Source: Chromera velia (taxonomy: Eukaryota > Sar > Chromeraceae). Taken from it: a stretch of 14,737 bases of DNA. The stretch covers positions 86,501 through 101,237 of the forward strand of contig JAHBMJ010002346.1 of assembly GCA_018398765.1 (NCBI GenBank), in the 5' to 3' direction. Of this stretch, positions 1 to 7,538 are shown one piece after another (the stretch's first letter is position 1; each line of letters opens with the position of its first letter). The notes under the pieces were generated by a model. The model had not been told where the DNA came from. It saw only the letters and a program-made list of their open reading frames with translations, and searched no databases. A program made the translations under genes and the position numbers.

Positions 1-164
1 GTCTCCTTGACCTCCACTTCCTCTTCTATCCCCTGCTTCTCCGCGGCATTCCCTTCTTGCTTCTGCTGTTCACGGGGCCCCGAGTGACTCAGGGCTGTCC
101 CATGAGAGCTGAGTGGGGTGGCGGTACAGACTGCCGGATTGACACGTACAAGGATGTGTTGCAT
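1..164 (-). CDS. Partial ORF, Q/E-rich, runs off the left edge
   Basis: An open frame starts at ATG (162-164, minus) and stays open for about 54 codons to the window edge. It begins MQHILVRVNPAVC, then has SSHGTALSHSGPREQQKQEG, and becomes strongly acidic (IEEEVEVKE). The SSHGTALSH..GP.EQQ part is repeated with about 90% nucleotide identity at 3482-3529 on the same strand, also in a Q/E-rich frame, which argues that this is protein-coding sequence or a relic of it. No protein family is recognised. It lies downstream, in the same orientation, of the broken THP3-like gene. It could be a C-terminal exon of that gene, the start of a second related gene, or a dispersed repeat with a long open frame. 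The real start and splice sites are unknown. Confidence 0.35.
   Translation of the reverse strand, partial: MQHILVRVNPAVCTATPLSSHGTALSHSGPREQQKQEGNAAEKQGIEEEVEVKE
64..111. repeat. Direct repeat copy 1 (partner at 3482-3529)
   Basis: These 48 bases match 3482-3529 in the same orientation with about five differences, centred on GGGGCCCC.AGTGACTCAGG. Similarity continues weakly to the left (CT-rich) and stops abruptly to the right after AGAGCT. The two copies flank the broken THP3-like gene and lie 3.4 kb apart. Confidence 0.7.
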
Positions 165-481
165 GTTTATTTGATATACTTTTCTGCACAAATCATTCTA
201 GGGTCCTCTTTCTCCTCCAACATCTGACCTACATGAATGAACTACTAAGGATTGAAGCATTTAATACAACTGGCAGTCATGTACTTGGATAAGAAAGTGT
301 CTTCCTTCTCTCGACATCTGTGAGTAGAGTAGATATCAAGGCATCAACCTTGGAAACTTAAGAAATCAACAGGTGGGAGGTAGAAGAAAGAAAACAGCTA
401 GACAAGAGATTTGTTCTCTTACACTCTCTACCCTATCCTGCCCCTTCCTTTTCCTACTTCCTTTTTCATCCCTCTGCTGAC

Positions 482-566
482 CCAGTTCCTTCATGATGGC
501 GTCCTTCAAACCGTTCACGATCAGGTACACGTACCGTATTATAGTGTATTCATTCTGCCTAGCATT
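482..566 (-). pseudogene. THP3/LENG8-like SAC3 domain, third segment (exon)
   Basis: The minus-strand frame reads NEYTIIRYVYLIVNGLKDA then IMKEL. It corresponds to the family segment written EFTAYRILYYI..., the helix after the QLK.LY motif in LENG8/THP3 proteins. Two AG acceptors are possible: one before 566 and one 12 bases later before 554. The second gives exactly the family spacing between the LY of the previous segment and this helix. A GT follows at 481. The next family segment (the DP.V.HAL.VR region) was not found in the 480 bases that remain, so the gene is either truncated or continues outside the window. SAC3/GANP/THP3 proteins act in mRNA processing and export in the nucleus. The assignment rests on this segment together with the two upstream segments. 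Confidence 0.6.
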
Positions 567-656
567 CTGCACATACTCACGCTCATATACAGATCCACTC
601 CCTCATAGAGAAACACACAGACATACACACGGACACACTCCCTTATGCATGCAGTC

Positions 657-762
657 GCATACTTACATACAGGTTCTTTTGCCCCCGAAAAAGAAAGAAG
701 AAGGCACTCGCACACTTGCATGTGGGTTCTTTTGCCCTCAAAAAAGGAAGAAGAAAAGGGAA
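657..762. repeat. Two tandem copies of a 53-bp unit
   Basis: The run GGTTCTTTTGCCC at 672-684 recurs at 725-737, preceded in both copies by a GCAYACTT-type stretch and followed by a purine-rich (AAAGAAGAAG) stretch. This places two about 53-bp units head to tail. They lie in what would be an intron of the THP3-like gene. Confidence 0.6.
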
Positions 763-883
763 GCCTCCTTCGCCATTGAAGAAGACAAGGAGGAGAAAAC
801 AGAAAACCTTTCAGCGTTTCACAGTGAAGAGAGGCGAAAGAAGGTACAAGAAAAATTCTACCCAAGAAAGGAAACGGACAAAC

Positions 884-952
884 CTTTTGGCGTTTGGCCT
901 GGGAAGGGACCGAGGAGAGCTTGTACAGGTGGCCCAGTTGCATGACGCACAC
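884..952 (-). pseudogene. THP3-like exon 2, part after the inserted element
   Basis: From the second GTGT copy (952-949), the minus strand reads GTG TGC GTC ATG CAA..., that is VCVMQLGHLYKLSSVPSQ. This matches the family motif NQCQ.QLK.LY followed by a short loop. It is the direct continuation of the segment ending at 2386 once the element and one GTGT are removed. Two donors are possible: CAG|GC after 899, which gives the family loop length, or AAG|GT after 884. The gene is interrupted as the DNA stands. Confidence 0.75.
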
Positions 953-1243
953 AACAGAGTGGACTCCAAAGTAAAACTTAGTGGAATTCAAAGTGACTTT
1001 TAAATTTACTATATTCTAGCTTTATTATAAAGTAAAACTAGGTTACTTAAAGCAATCTAAAGTTTTTTAGAGCATTTAAAATCGTTACAGTAACTTCTGT
1101 GCGAATCTGCTCAAATGTCCTTAAAAGACTGGTTGATTAGCTAAGGTGCATGGTAGGAAAAATTATGATCACCGCGGCACGTGGAAGTTAGTGAATGTTA
1201 CCTGCAAAGAAATACACAGGCACAACACTAATGGATATGCTCA
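953..1243 (+). repeat. Left terminal inverted repeat
   Basis: This arm pairs with 2106-2385. It contains an uninterrupted near-perfect stretch of more than 100 bases around the AGGTTACTTAAAGCAATCTA region. Its 11 extra bases lie near GGTGCATGGTA. Confidence 0.9.
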
Positions 1244-1437
1244 TCGCTGTCCTTACTCTTTCCTTGCAGGTCACAGTCTTGGGAGCCCCAGGGTTAACCC
1301 CCAAGTCAGCCTGTCTGGACCCGCTGCTTCTTAGGCTCTTGGTTTTTTCTTTGGAACCTTGTGCGTGCAGAATAAGCTGGATAGAAGTGCTTCTTTGACT
1401 GCACAAAGCGTGAACGCCTGTCCCTCCATGTTTGCAG

Positions 1438-1471
1438 GTGTTGGTGGACGAAGACTTGGGAACACCTGCAG
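1438..1471 (+). other. Exon-like 34-bp block inside the element
   Basis: A TTTGCAG acceptor precedes, and CAG|GTCAGT follows, a 34-base block that translates as VLVDEDLGTPAG. A second acceptor-like tract (CTTTCCTTGCAG) precedes 1270. The block could be a captured host exon, a remnant of a transposon gene, or chance. No family is recognised in the interior. Confidence 0.25.
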
Positions 1472-2105
1472 GTCAGTTAAGGAAGCGCGACTTGCTTTCT
1501 TGCTTTGTATGATGATTTGCTTAGCATCCAGCTTCTTTGTTCTGCTAGGAGCTTGACAGAAACACACAAGGGAGGTCACTGAGAGAGGGTCGATGGAGAG
1601 TCTGCTGGAGCCTCCATTTTTTAACTGCCTCTTCTGAAGCTCTGCACAGCTTTCAGTCGTGCCAGACATTTTTCTACCCAGACCAATCGCTCAGCTTTCA
1701 TGCATTTGAATGTCTTCCACTTGCTCCATATGTATCAGTCTTTCAAAGCGGTCCATACTATCCCGATGCAAGTGCTCCTTATTCGCTCATCCTTTCTCAT
1801 TTGTGGCACTCCGTACTAGTCTCCCTCTGAACATCTGAATCTACCTACAGACCTGTCCTTCTTTTTTACAGTTTCTCATTGACATACGCAGAATGATTTG
1901 CAAGCTTTTACGCCGTGTAGTATGAGTTCTTTGTGAATAGAATTATGTTGTCTCTGTGCTCTGTTCTTCAGAATCCTCTCCGACCGCTGCTGACCATCTC
2001 CTGTCCGGTCTGACCAGCCTAGCTGTGAAGCCCTCCTTCCTGCACTGTTTCCCTTACAGAAGAAGCAATTCTTTGTACTTGATTGGCGGCACTAAACGTT
2101 GCTGT

Positions 2106-2385
2106 TGAGCATATTCATTAGTGTTGTGCCTGTGTATTTCTTTACAGGTAATATTCACTAACTTCTACGTGCCGCGGTGATCGTAATTTTCCCCTAGCTA
2201 ATCAACCAGTCTTTTGAGGACATTTGAGCAGATTCGCACAGAAGTTACTGTAACGATTTTAAATGCTCTAAAAAACTTTAGATTGCTTTAAGTAACCTAG
2301 TTTTACTTCATAATGAAGCTAGAATATAGTAAATTTAATAGTTACTTTGAATTCTACTAAGTCCTATTTTGGAGTCCGCTTTGTT
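2106..2385 (-). repeat. Right terminal inverted repeat
   Basis: This is the reverse complement of 953-1243, lacking the 11-base insertion. The outer end TTTGTT abuts ACAC at 2386. Confidence 0.9.
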
Positions 2386-2446
2386 ACACGTTGAACTATC
2401 CCAAGTCCCCAATCTCAATTGCTAGGTCCGCATTCTTCTCGTACAC
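2386..2446 (-). pseudogene. THP3-like exon 2, part before the inserted element
   Basis: After the acceptor TTTGTCAATGCAG the minus strand reads VYEKNADLAIEIGDLG, then TAG (2396-2398), then FNV and the first base of the next codon, where the element begins. This aligns with the THP3/LENG8 core VYETHAR.ALE.GDL.EFNQC. The TAG stands at a position that is normally Glu in the family. Joined to 952 across a single GTGT, the frame continues as FNVCVMQLGHLY. Both the insertion and the TAG would prevent normal expression under the standard code. Confidence 0.8.
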
Positions 2447-2785
2447 CTGCATTGACAAATGTGACGATGTTTCAAATCAAATCAAAGTAGGTCACAGAGA
2501 GCCGACTCTTTTTATATAGAATCTTGGCACTCTGCCATCACTTGAAAAGATGTAACGGAGTCTGTCTTCTCACCTGCTTGCTCACCATCAGTAGAGATCA
2601 ACTGGGGAGGAAAACCGACAGTCAGGAAGGCAGACGACTACACATTCCATCACACACTGTCAGGTCGTTAGGAGCAGCAAGACAGAGAGAGATAGAGACG
2701 GTCTTTACTTTGCGTCTTAAGGAAGCTACAATCTACACATACACGCATCCACATATCTAAACTTTTCATTTTTCATGTCAGCTGC
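2447..2785 (-). other. Probable intron of the THP3-like gene with a GC donor
   Basis: To keep the conserved frame (...NNLTIE joined to VYEK...), the exon must end at GAG (2786) followed by GCAGCT, and resume after ATGCAG (2447). That makes a 339-bp GC...AG intron in phase 0. GC donors are a known minority class, but a GT-to-GC mutation in a dying gene would look the same. Confidence 0.55.
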
Positions 2786-3007
2786 CTCGATGGTGAGGTT
2801 GTTCTCGATTCTTTGGACTTTCATGTCCTGTCTGATGGCCCTCAACTGATTGCCCAACCACTTTGGAATCCAGGACTTCCTCGCAGCCTCAGCCCTCATC
2901 ATGACGTGGCGCAATGCCTTTCTGAGCACGCGCTCCGGCCGTACCTCCTCCTCCCTCGCGGCGTTCGTCAGGTGGAGGTACTCCTTCTCCAACTGGGACA
3001 AAGTCCC
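2786..3007 (-). pseudogene. THP3/LENG8-like SAC3/GANP domain, first exon seen
   Basis: After the acceptor CTATTTGTTGCAG (3008) there are 74 open codons beginning GTLSQLEKEYLHLTNAAREE. They align with the start of the THP3/LENG8 domain: GTCQDIEKPYLRLTSAP then VRPE.VL..AL. The exon has VRPERVLRKAL and later QLRAIRQDMKVQRIENNLTI, matching the family hallmark Q.KSIRQDLTVQ.I.N..T. An insertion relative to LENG8 lies around MRAEAARKSWIP. THP3-type proteins work in nuclear mRNA processing and export. The exon itself has no stops and its third codon positions are G/C-rich, as expected of coding sequence. N-terminal exons upstream were not identified with confidence. Because later exons are interrupted, I class the locus as a pseudogene or a disrupted allele. 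Confidence 0.82.
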
Positions 3008-3481
3008 CTGCAACAAATAGAAGAAATCAACAAAATAGAAGTTCCATTCTGTCTATTTGTTCTCCAACTGATGCGAGGTCTTTACAGTGAGAAACAAAAA
3101 AGGAAGGATGGAGGGAGGCGGGAAGATAGATGTGCATGGGATTGCATGGGTAGGCGCGGACAGGTACGCAAGCCGACAAGAAGACACATACAGAGGAAAC
3201 ACCGTTAGTTTTCGTTCTTGCACTTCCCCCCCTCATGATGTCCCTGTCTAAATGTATACAACTATCCCTATCTGAGTGCGCAAATATATCCGAGAGCGTA
3301 TATTTCTTTCTTCTCAAGATTTTATGCTAGTACCCCACTCCAAGAAGTGCAACAAAAACCAAAGCAACGTCACCGTTTTCTACACAAGCCTTCCCTGTCT
3401 CTTCCTTCTCCTCAGAATCTCCTGCTGCTCACTTTTTTTTTTCTGGTGCTCTCCTTCACTTGCACCATTCCTGTCTTATTC

Positions 3482-3529
3482 CTGCTGCTCATGGGGCCCC
3501 AAGTGACTCAGGGCTGTCCCATAAGAGCT
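3482..3529. repeat. Direct repeat copy 2 (partner at 64-111)
   Basis: The same orientation and about 90% identity as 64-111. In the minus-strand frame that continues from the ORF at 3557-4180 it reads SSYGTALSHLGPHEQQE followed by TAA (3476-3478). The corresponding codon in the copy at 1-164 is CAA. Confidence 0.7.
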
Positions 3530-3556
3530 AGAGGGATGATTCTCATTGTAGGGCTC

Positions 3557-4180
3557 CTACTGTTCCCCCTGCTGCTGTTGTTGATGGGCTGCAACCTCTT
3601 GGGTTTGCTGTGCTTGTGCTGGTTCCCCTGTTCCCCCTAAAATGAGGTAGATTCTGGCTGCAATTGTGCCCACACCTGCTGTGACACTGGCAGTAACCGC
3701 TGCGCAGGTACTGACTGCAACGTGAGTCACGCTGGCTGCAATTGCAGGTGCGTGGGGGCCCAGTGCTGCCGCGCCCACAGTGACAAAAAAAGAGGAAATT
3801 ATTACTGATTCCCCACTTAGAACCAGAAGAAAGAAGACAAAAGGAACCAAGCGAAAAATTGTATGCGTAAAGAAGGTTACAGCACTGAATCCCCTCCTCA
3901 TTGAAAAGAAATAGACACAGAGAGCAAAGTAGATGCTGAGCGCTTGAAAAAAAGCATGAACCCCCCCTACCTCTTCCTTGGATCTTTTGATCACTTCATT
4001 TACTGTGTCAGAGACGTCATCACGGACGGGAGTTAGAAAGTTGAGTGAGACAGTCGGACGACAAATAAGACGAGGAGTGGAACCAAAATTAGCATAAGAC
4101 ATGCAACGGGCACCTGCTGGGGAGAGAGCTTGCAGATGGATAAGACTCTTCACGTCATTCTTTTTTAATGAAACGACCAT
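3557..4180 (-). CDS. Q-rich open frame with hydrophobic middle, unrecognised
   Basis: This is a 207-codon open frame from ATG at 4178-4180 to TAG at 3557-3559. The N-terminal third (MVVSLKKNDVKSLIHLQAL, later RDDVSDTVNEVIKRSKEE) looks like normal protein. The middle is T-rich on this strand and translates as hydrophobic stretches. The end has AAVTASVTAGVGTIAARIYL and then a Q-rich tail (QEVAAHQQQQQGEQ). A strong donor-like GAG|GTAGGG follows KRSKEE, and AG acceptors lie near GCAATTGCAG, so the hydrophobic middle could be an intron and the protein shorter. A CTCTCCCCAGCAG acceptor also lies just inside the start. The same frame stays Q/E-rich beyond TAG and TAA to 3383. No function is assigned. 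Confidence 0.35.
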   Translation of the reverse strand: MVVSLKKNDVKSLIHLQALSPAGARCMSYANFGSTPRLICRPTVSLNFLTPVRDDVSDTVNEVIKRSKEEVGGVHAFFQALSIYFALCVYFFSMRRGFSAVTFFTHTIFRLVPFVFFLLVLSGESVIISSFFVTVGAAALGPHAPAIAASVTHVAVSTCAAVTASVTAGVGTIAARIYLILGGTGEPAQAQQTQEVAAHQQQQQGEQ

Positions 4181-4210
4181 GGCGTGGAAAAGCTCTCTCC
4201 CTAGCAGGTT
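4111..4210. repeat. Inverted repeat, 21-bp arms, 58-bp loop
   Basis: The arms CACCTGCTGGGGAGAGAGCT(T) (4111-4131) and AAGCTCTCTCCCTAGCAGG(TT) (4190-4210) are reverse complements with 19 of 21 matches. The ATG of the 3557-4180 frame lies in the loop. The structure could form a stem-loop in RNA or DNA. A second small stem, TGTCACCCCTC with GAGGGG...TGACA, lies just to the right at about 4229-4259. Confidence 0.6.
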
Positions 4211-4439
4211 GCACTATCCCCCCCGAAATGTCACCCCTCCACAGAGGGGAGGGATGACACGCCCGCAACCGTCCGCAACCTGCTGGGTATGGGCAAGATT
4301 TTTCATAAAATGTGAAAGAGAGTGCGACGAGGGGCCAAGACAGTCAGCAGACATACGGTTGCCAGAAACGGCAAGGAGAACAGACACACATACCCGGCTG
4401 AAGAAATATTTGTTGGCCCCCCCCTACCCGCATGGGTAA

Positions 4440-4968
4440 GACAGTATGCTTGAAGAAGTCTAGCAGATCGAGCTGTAGTTGAATTGAAAGTCAAGGTCCA
4501 GGAAGGAACAGAAAATTCCGACCCTAACCTGCGAAGAGGACAAATGGGTGCAAAAATAAATGAGGAAATTTTTTAAAGCAAAACAATTAATGGACGATTT
4601 GCTGAGTGGACAAAAAGTTGACTGAAGGATTGATTCATTGAATTACTCAAAGCAGAACAAAAAATGAAGAGAAGAGCTAACTGGAAGGAATCTTGTCAGA
4701 GTCATTCCTAAAAGGCAGAGGCTCTCTAAGGTTCCTCAAAAACGAAATCAAATAAAATCAGAACGAATATTTATAAAAACTCGCAACCCAGACAGTGAGG
4801 ATGTACGAAAAGGGCTAGGAAAAGGGGCCCTGAACATTAAACTGAAATACAATACTAAATATTGAAAAAGCTTTCACTGAACAAAAATGCTCACCGACGT
4901 TAGTATGAATGCAGAAAGAGGGTTGCAAAGGGACAGCAACAGCCCTTGCCTTTTTGTGACTCATCCAG
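4440..4968. other. Region with no supported gene
   Basis: A-rich sequence on the plus strand with stops in all frames and no protein-like frame longer than a few dozen codons. No repeat or RNA structure stood out. Confidence 0.5.
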
Positions 4969-5079
4969 GTGGGACCTTTAGGCACCGGGCAGACAATGTC
5001 ATCTGCAGCCGATCATTGGTTTGAGAGTCGAACATCAAGCCTGACATTTGGGCATATACTTATCGCCCCTCACGTGACA

Positions 5080-5144
5080 CACACACTTGTAAACACACGT
5101 ACGCACATACACACATACACACATACACACACACACACACACAC

Positions 5145-5186
<42 letters not shown>

Positions 5187-5224
5187 TCACTCTCTCTCAT
5201 ACACATACACACACAACTCACATA

Positions 5225-5315
<91 letters not shown>

Positions 5316-5340
5316 CACACACACACACACATACACACAT
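5080..5340. repeat. Compound microsatellite (CA)n (TA)n (GATA)n (GA)n (CA)n
   Basis: The order from left to right is interrupted (CA)n to about 5180, another (CA)n at about 5226-5260, (TA)n at about 5260-5285, (GATA)n at about 5285-5302, (GA)n to about 5314, then (CA)n again. Long frames across this block in both directions (Thr/His or Cys/Val repeats) are products of the repeat. Confidence 0.95.
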
Positions 5341-5379
5341 GTACATGCATATTTGCATGCACATACAAAGAGAGAGACA

Positions 5380-6000
5380 GAGACTATATGATTGTTTTTC
5401 TTCTCTTCTCTTTTCTTCAAACAAATAATCAAAAAGAGTATGAAAATAAATTTCCGAAGTAAGGTGAGAGAAAGAAGAGACGTGAGGGACGTGAAGAAGA
5501 AGAGAATACAGAGACTGAAGCAGAATCGACACTCAATAAAAATGGGGCAGTCTTTGCAAACGAGCTGCCCCTGCAGAGTCATGAAGACATGGAACCTGCA
5601 ATTATTGCAATGAGAAGCAACTGTCAGAGCTGCATACCACTATAGGCTAAGCGCTGACTGACCTGTCTGAAGAAGTGGATGCGCGTTCATCCAGTCAACG
5701 CACTCCACGCGCATATTCACGTCATGAATATACAAGCAAGTTAGTTTTGAGATATACCAACGGTCTAGCCAATGGTAGACCACTCTCTTCACAATGGGGA
5801 CAGCAACACAAAAACAGTAATTTAGGGACTCGATTTCTCTAATTCATCCCTCCAAGCACCAACCTCCCGAGCACTGCCTCTCCATGTATGCAGCTCCTCA
5901 GTACCCCCACACAAGGGCGGGGAAGTAGGCCGCGGAGGCGATCTTCAGGCTGTGCCCCGCTGCTCTAAGAACTTTTCGCAGGCTCCCTCCCTCCTCAACT
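5380..6000. other. Region with no supported gene
   Basis: No convincing exon seen. Two small palindromes are visible: ATATTCA...TGAATAT near 5714-5731 and ATGCGCG...CGCGCAT near 5680-5715. Confidence 0.4.
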
Positions 6001-6017
6001 GCATGTAGCCTGCATGA

Positions 6018-6065
6018 GGATGGATGGATGGATGAACATCTCGATTGTCCATGCATGCATGCACG
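6018..6065. repeat. Short (GATG)n and (GCAT)n runs
   Basis: GGATGGATGGATGGATG is followed within 20 bases by CATGCATGCATGCA. Further GCATGCAT motifs occur nearby and at about 8190. Confidence 0.8.
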
Positions 6066-6412
6066 TATGTCGACCTTGAATTAAGGTCAACATGCAGCGT
6101 CCTGGTTGCTGCATGCATTCTGAGAAGAAGGAAGAGATTCTGAATCGTGAAGCGTCTGACAAAAACAAAATCACACACGCCTTTGCAAGGAATGAATCAA
6201 GATAAAATTAGAATACCCATTCAACCGTATTTCTGCAGACATAACGAGGCTGCATTTTGCCGTAATGCCATGTGTATGATGTATGTGGGCACATATGGTG
6301 ACACAATCAGTCCTAGTCTTTGAGGAGTCACGGCTTTCCTATACTCTCCGCTGTAGGCTCTCCGATGTTTTTGTTCGTTGAGAATTGAGAAAGGAAGAGT
6401 CCAGGAACTTAC

Positions 6413-6580
6413 CTCTAGAGAGAAATGTTCGATCCTTTCCCTCCCCCCCGCTTTTATCCAAAGATTCCTCTATCTGCATGAAGATACCTCCATCGAGATT
6501 CCTCCGGTTTTTCTGCTTCATCGTCGGCCAAAAGGGTAATTGTTTTATCAAGCTCTGCCAAATATTCATATTGGCAAATG
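6413..6580 (-). pseudogene. Exon candidate of an unrecognised minus-strand gene
   Basis: A GTCCAAAG acceptor-like site precedes 6580, and an excellent donor AG|GTAAGT follows 6413. One frame reads ICQYEYLAELDKTITLLADD then EAEKPEESRWRYLHADRGIF, very protein-like, but it meets TAA (6454-6456) and TAG (6415-6417) before the donor. A second frame (MKQKNRRNLDGG, later IEESLDKSGGEGKDRTFLSR) is open throughout. A C8 homopolymer at about 6442-6449 lies between them and could hide a frameshift. Either the exon is decayed or the frame is misread. It follows other exon candidates in the same orientation (7011-7767). Confidence 0.35.
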
Positions 6581-7010
6581 CTTTGGACGTGCATACAGAG
6601 CAAGTAAAAAGGGAATTCAAAAACCACGCTACATTTTCTGTATCAGTAGAGGCTTAAACAAATCGTAACTTTGGAGGACGTGCATAAAACAACCGTAAAA
6701 AAAGGACCGACAGTGACGAAACGAAACAAGCATGCACATCCCATATATCTCATCCAGCAAGCTAAGATCTTTACATGTGTTTGCCTCCTCCGCTGTTGCT
6801 TATCGCTTTTTCAAGCACGAACCTGAATAAATGCATACTTCTGCTCATGCACATGATTGCTCGAAAAAACAACCTCTACCACCAGCACAACAGCAACGTA
6901 TATAGATATCGAGTGCCCCAATGATAAGTGACAGTCGACGATCCGGACTTGAACAAAAGGGGAAGCCCGATCGAAACCCGCATTCCGATGCGAGTTAATT
7001 GCTTTGTGAC

Positions 7011-7076
7011 CTCTCAATCCAATCTCGAAGAGAGCTGCAGGCACGTAAATCTAGACCAATGGATGTTGGAAAGGTT
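7011..7076 (-). CDS. Short exon candidate of an unrecognised gene
   Basis: Acceptor CCTTCTCTTGCAG precedes 7076, and GAG|GTCACA follows 7011. The block reads TFPTSIGLDLRACSSLRDWI then ER in one frame, without stops. It lies downstream of, and in the same orientation as, the exons at 7204-7445 and 7539-7767, so it may be the next exon of the same gene. No family recognised. Confidence 0.35.
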
Positions 7077-7203
7077 CTGCAAGAGAAGGAAGGGCGAAGT
7101 TGCCTTAGTTTTCTTTGCCTGTGTGCCTTCTTTTCATCTAGCTTGCTCAACTGTTTTTCTGACTCCCCTTCTTAGTATTTCTTAGCCTGCCAATTGAAAA
7201 TCA

Positions 7204-7445
7204 ATCGCAGTCCTTTCCGATCCATTCTTTTCCAATCGTGCCGAACGAGAACACGGAGAGGTTGCAGGAGGAGATGACTGCTTTTCCAAAGGCTTCAGAT
7301 CGGTAAGAAGAGCCCACTTGTTAGCCAAGGAGGCAAAACTCAATGTTGACATTTGCTGTTGTAAAGGCGTTGATCCTCTTTCCGTTTCCCGCCGTGCCGG
7401 GCGGGATTTCAAACTCTGTTGACCTGAAATCTTCATGCAAATGCC
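7204..7445 (-). pseudogene. Exon of unrecognised gene, interrupted by TAA
   Basis: The acceptor CATCCTTTTCAG lies just before 7445. Continuing the phase of the exon ending at 7539, the frame reads HLHEDFRSTEFEIPPGTAG, then GKRINAFTTANVNIEFCLLG, TAA (7321-7323), QVGSSYRSEAFGKAVISSC, then LSVFSFGTIGKEWIGKDCD and TGA (7201-7203). Hydrophobic spacing and G/C-rich third positions before the TAA argue for real coding sequence. The family was not recognised. A competing frame (SLKSRPARRETERG... to ...DFQLAG) is open across the same stretch but looks less like a folded protein. TAA may mark decay, or glutamine under a variant code. TGA could be the true end. Confidence 0.45.
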
Positions 7446-7538
7446 CTGAAAAGGATGCAGTACAATGGAAAAGCATTGGGAGTGGTAGCTGACCCTGCTA
7501 CTCACTGGGGTTGGATCACAGTCACAGCTTCCGAGTAC
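7446..7538 (-). other. Probable 93-bp intron
   Basis: GCAG|GTACTC at 7539/7538 and a pyrimidine-rich CATCCTTTTCAG at 7446 bound a phase-1 intron joining two protein-like frames. An alternative acceptor (GATTTCAG) lies about 22 bases further on. Confidence 0.5.

Larger units (their letters stand above)
953..2385. mobile_element. 1.43-kb element with ~290-bp terminal inverted repeats
   Basis: The left arm (953-1243) and right arm (2106-2385) are reverse complements at about 92% identity, with one 11-bp length difference near 1143-1155. The outer ends read AACAGAGTGGACTCC on the left and GGAGTCCGCTTTGTT on the right. ACAC lies immediately outside both ends (949-952 and 2386-2389), a probable 4-bp target-site duplication. 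The 862-bp interior has no recognisable transposase, so this is a non-autonomous or foldback-type element. It is inserted in the coding sequence of a THP3-like gene. The superfamily is not assigned: a 4-bp duplication with long inverted repeats fits several DNA-transposon groups, and the terminal sequence is not one I recognise. Confidence 0.85.

Noticed and set aside
493-991. 150-codon open frames on both strands
   Set aside because: They run through tandem repeats and purine tracts. Only the end of the minus-strand frame (VCVMQLGHLY) is supported by homology.
1331-1669. 112-codon minus frame inside the element as a transposase
   Set aside because: No recognisable catalytic motif, and composition unlike a conserved enzyme.
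953-2385. The inverted-repeat element as an ordinary spliced intron
   Set aside because: No GT/GC...AG pair at or near its ends restores the THP3 frame, whereas removal at the GTGT duplication does so exactly.
64-3529. The direct repeats as LTRs of one element
   Set aside because: Similarity covers only about 50-110 bp, and the sequence between them is a host-type gene and a TIR element.
4969-5582. Open frames of Thr/His or Cys/Val repeats
   Set aside because: Products of the CA/TA microsatellite.
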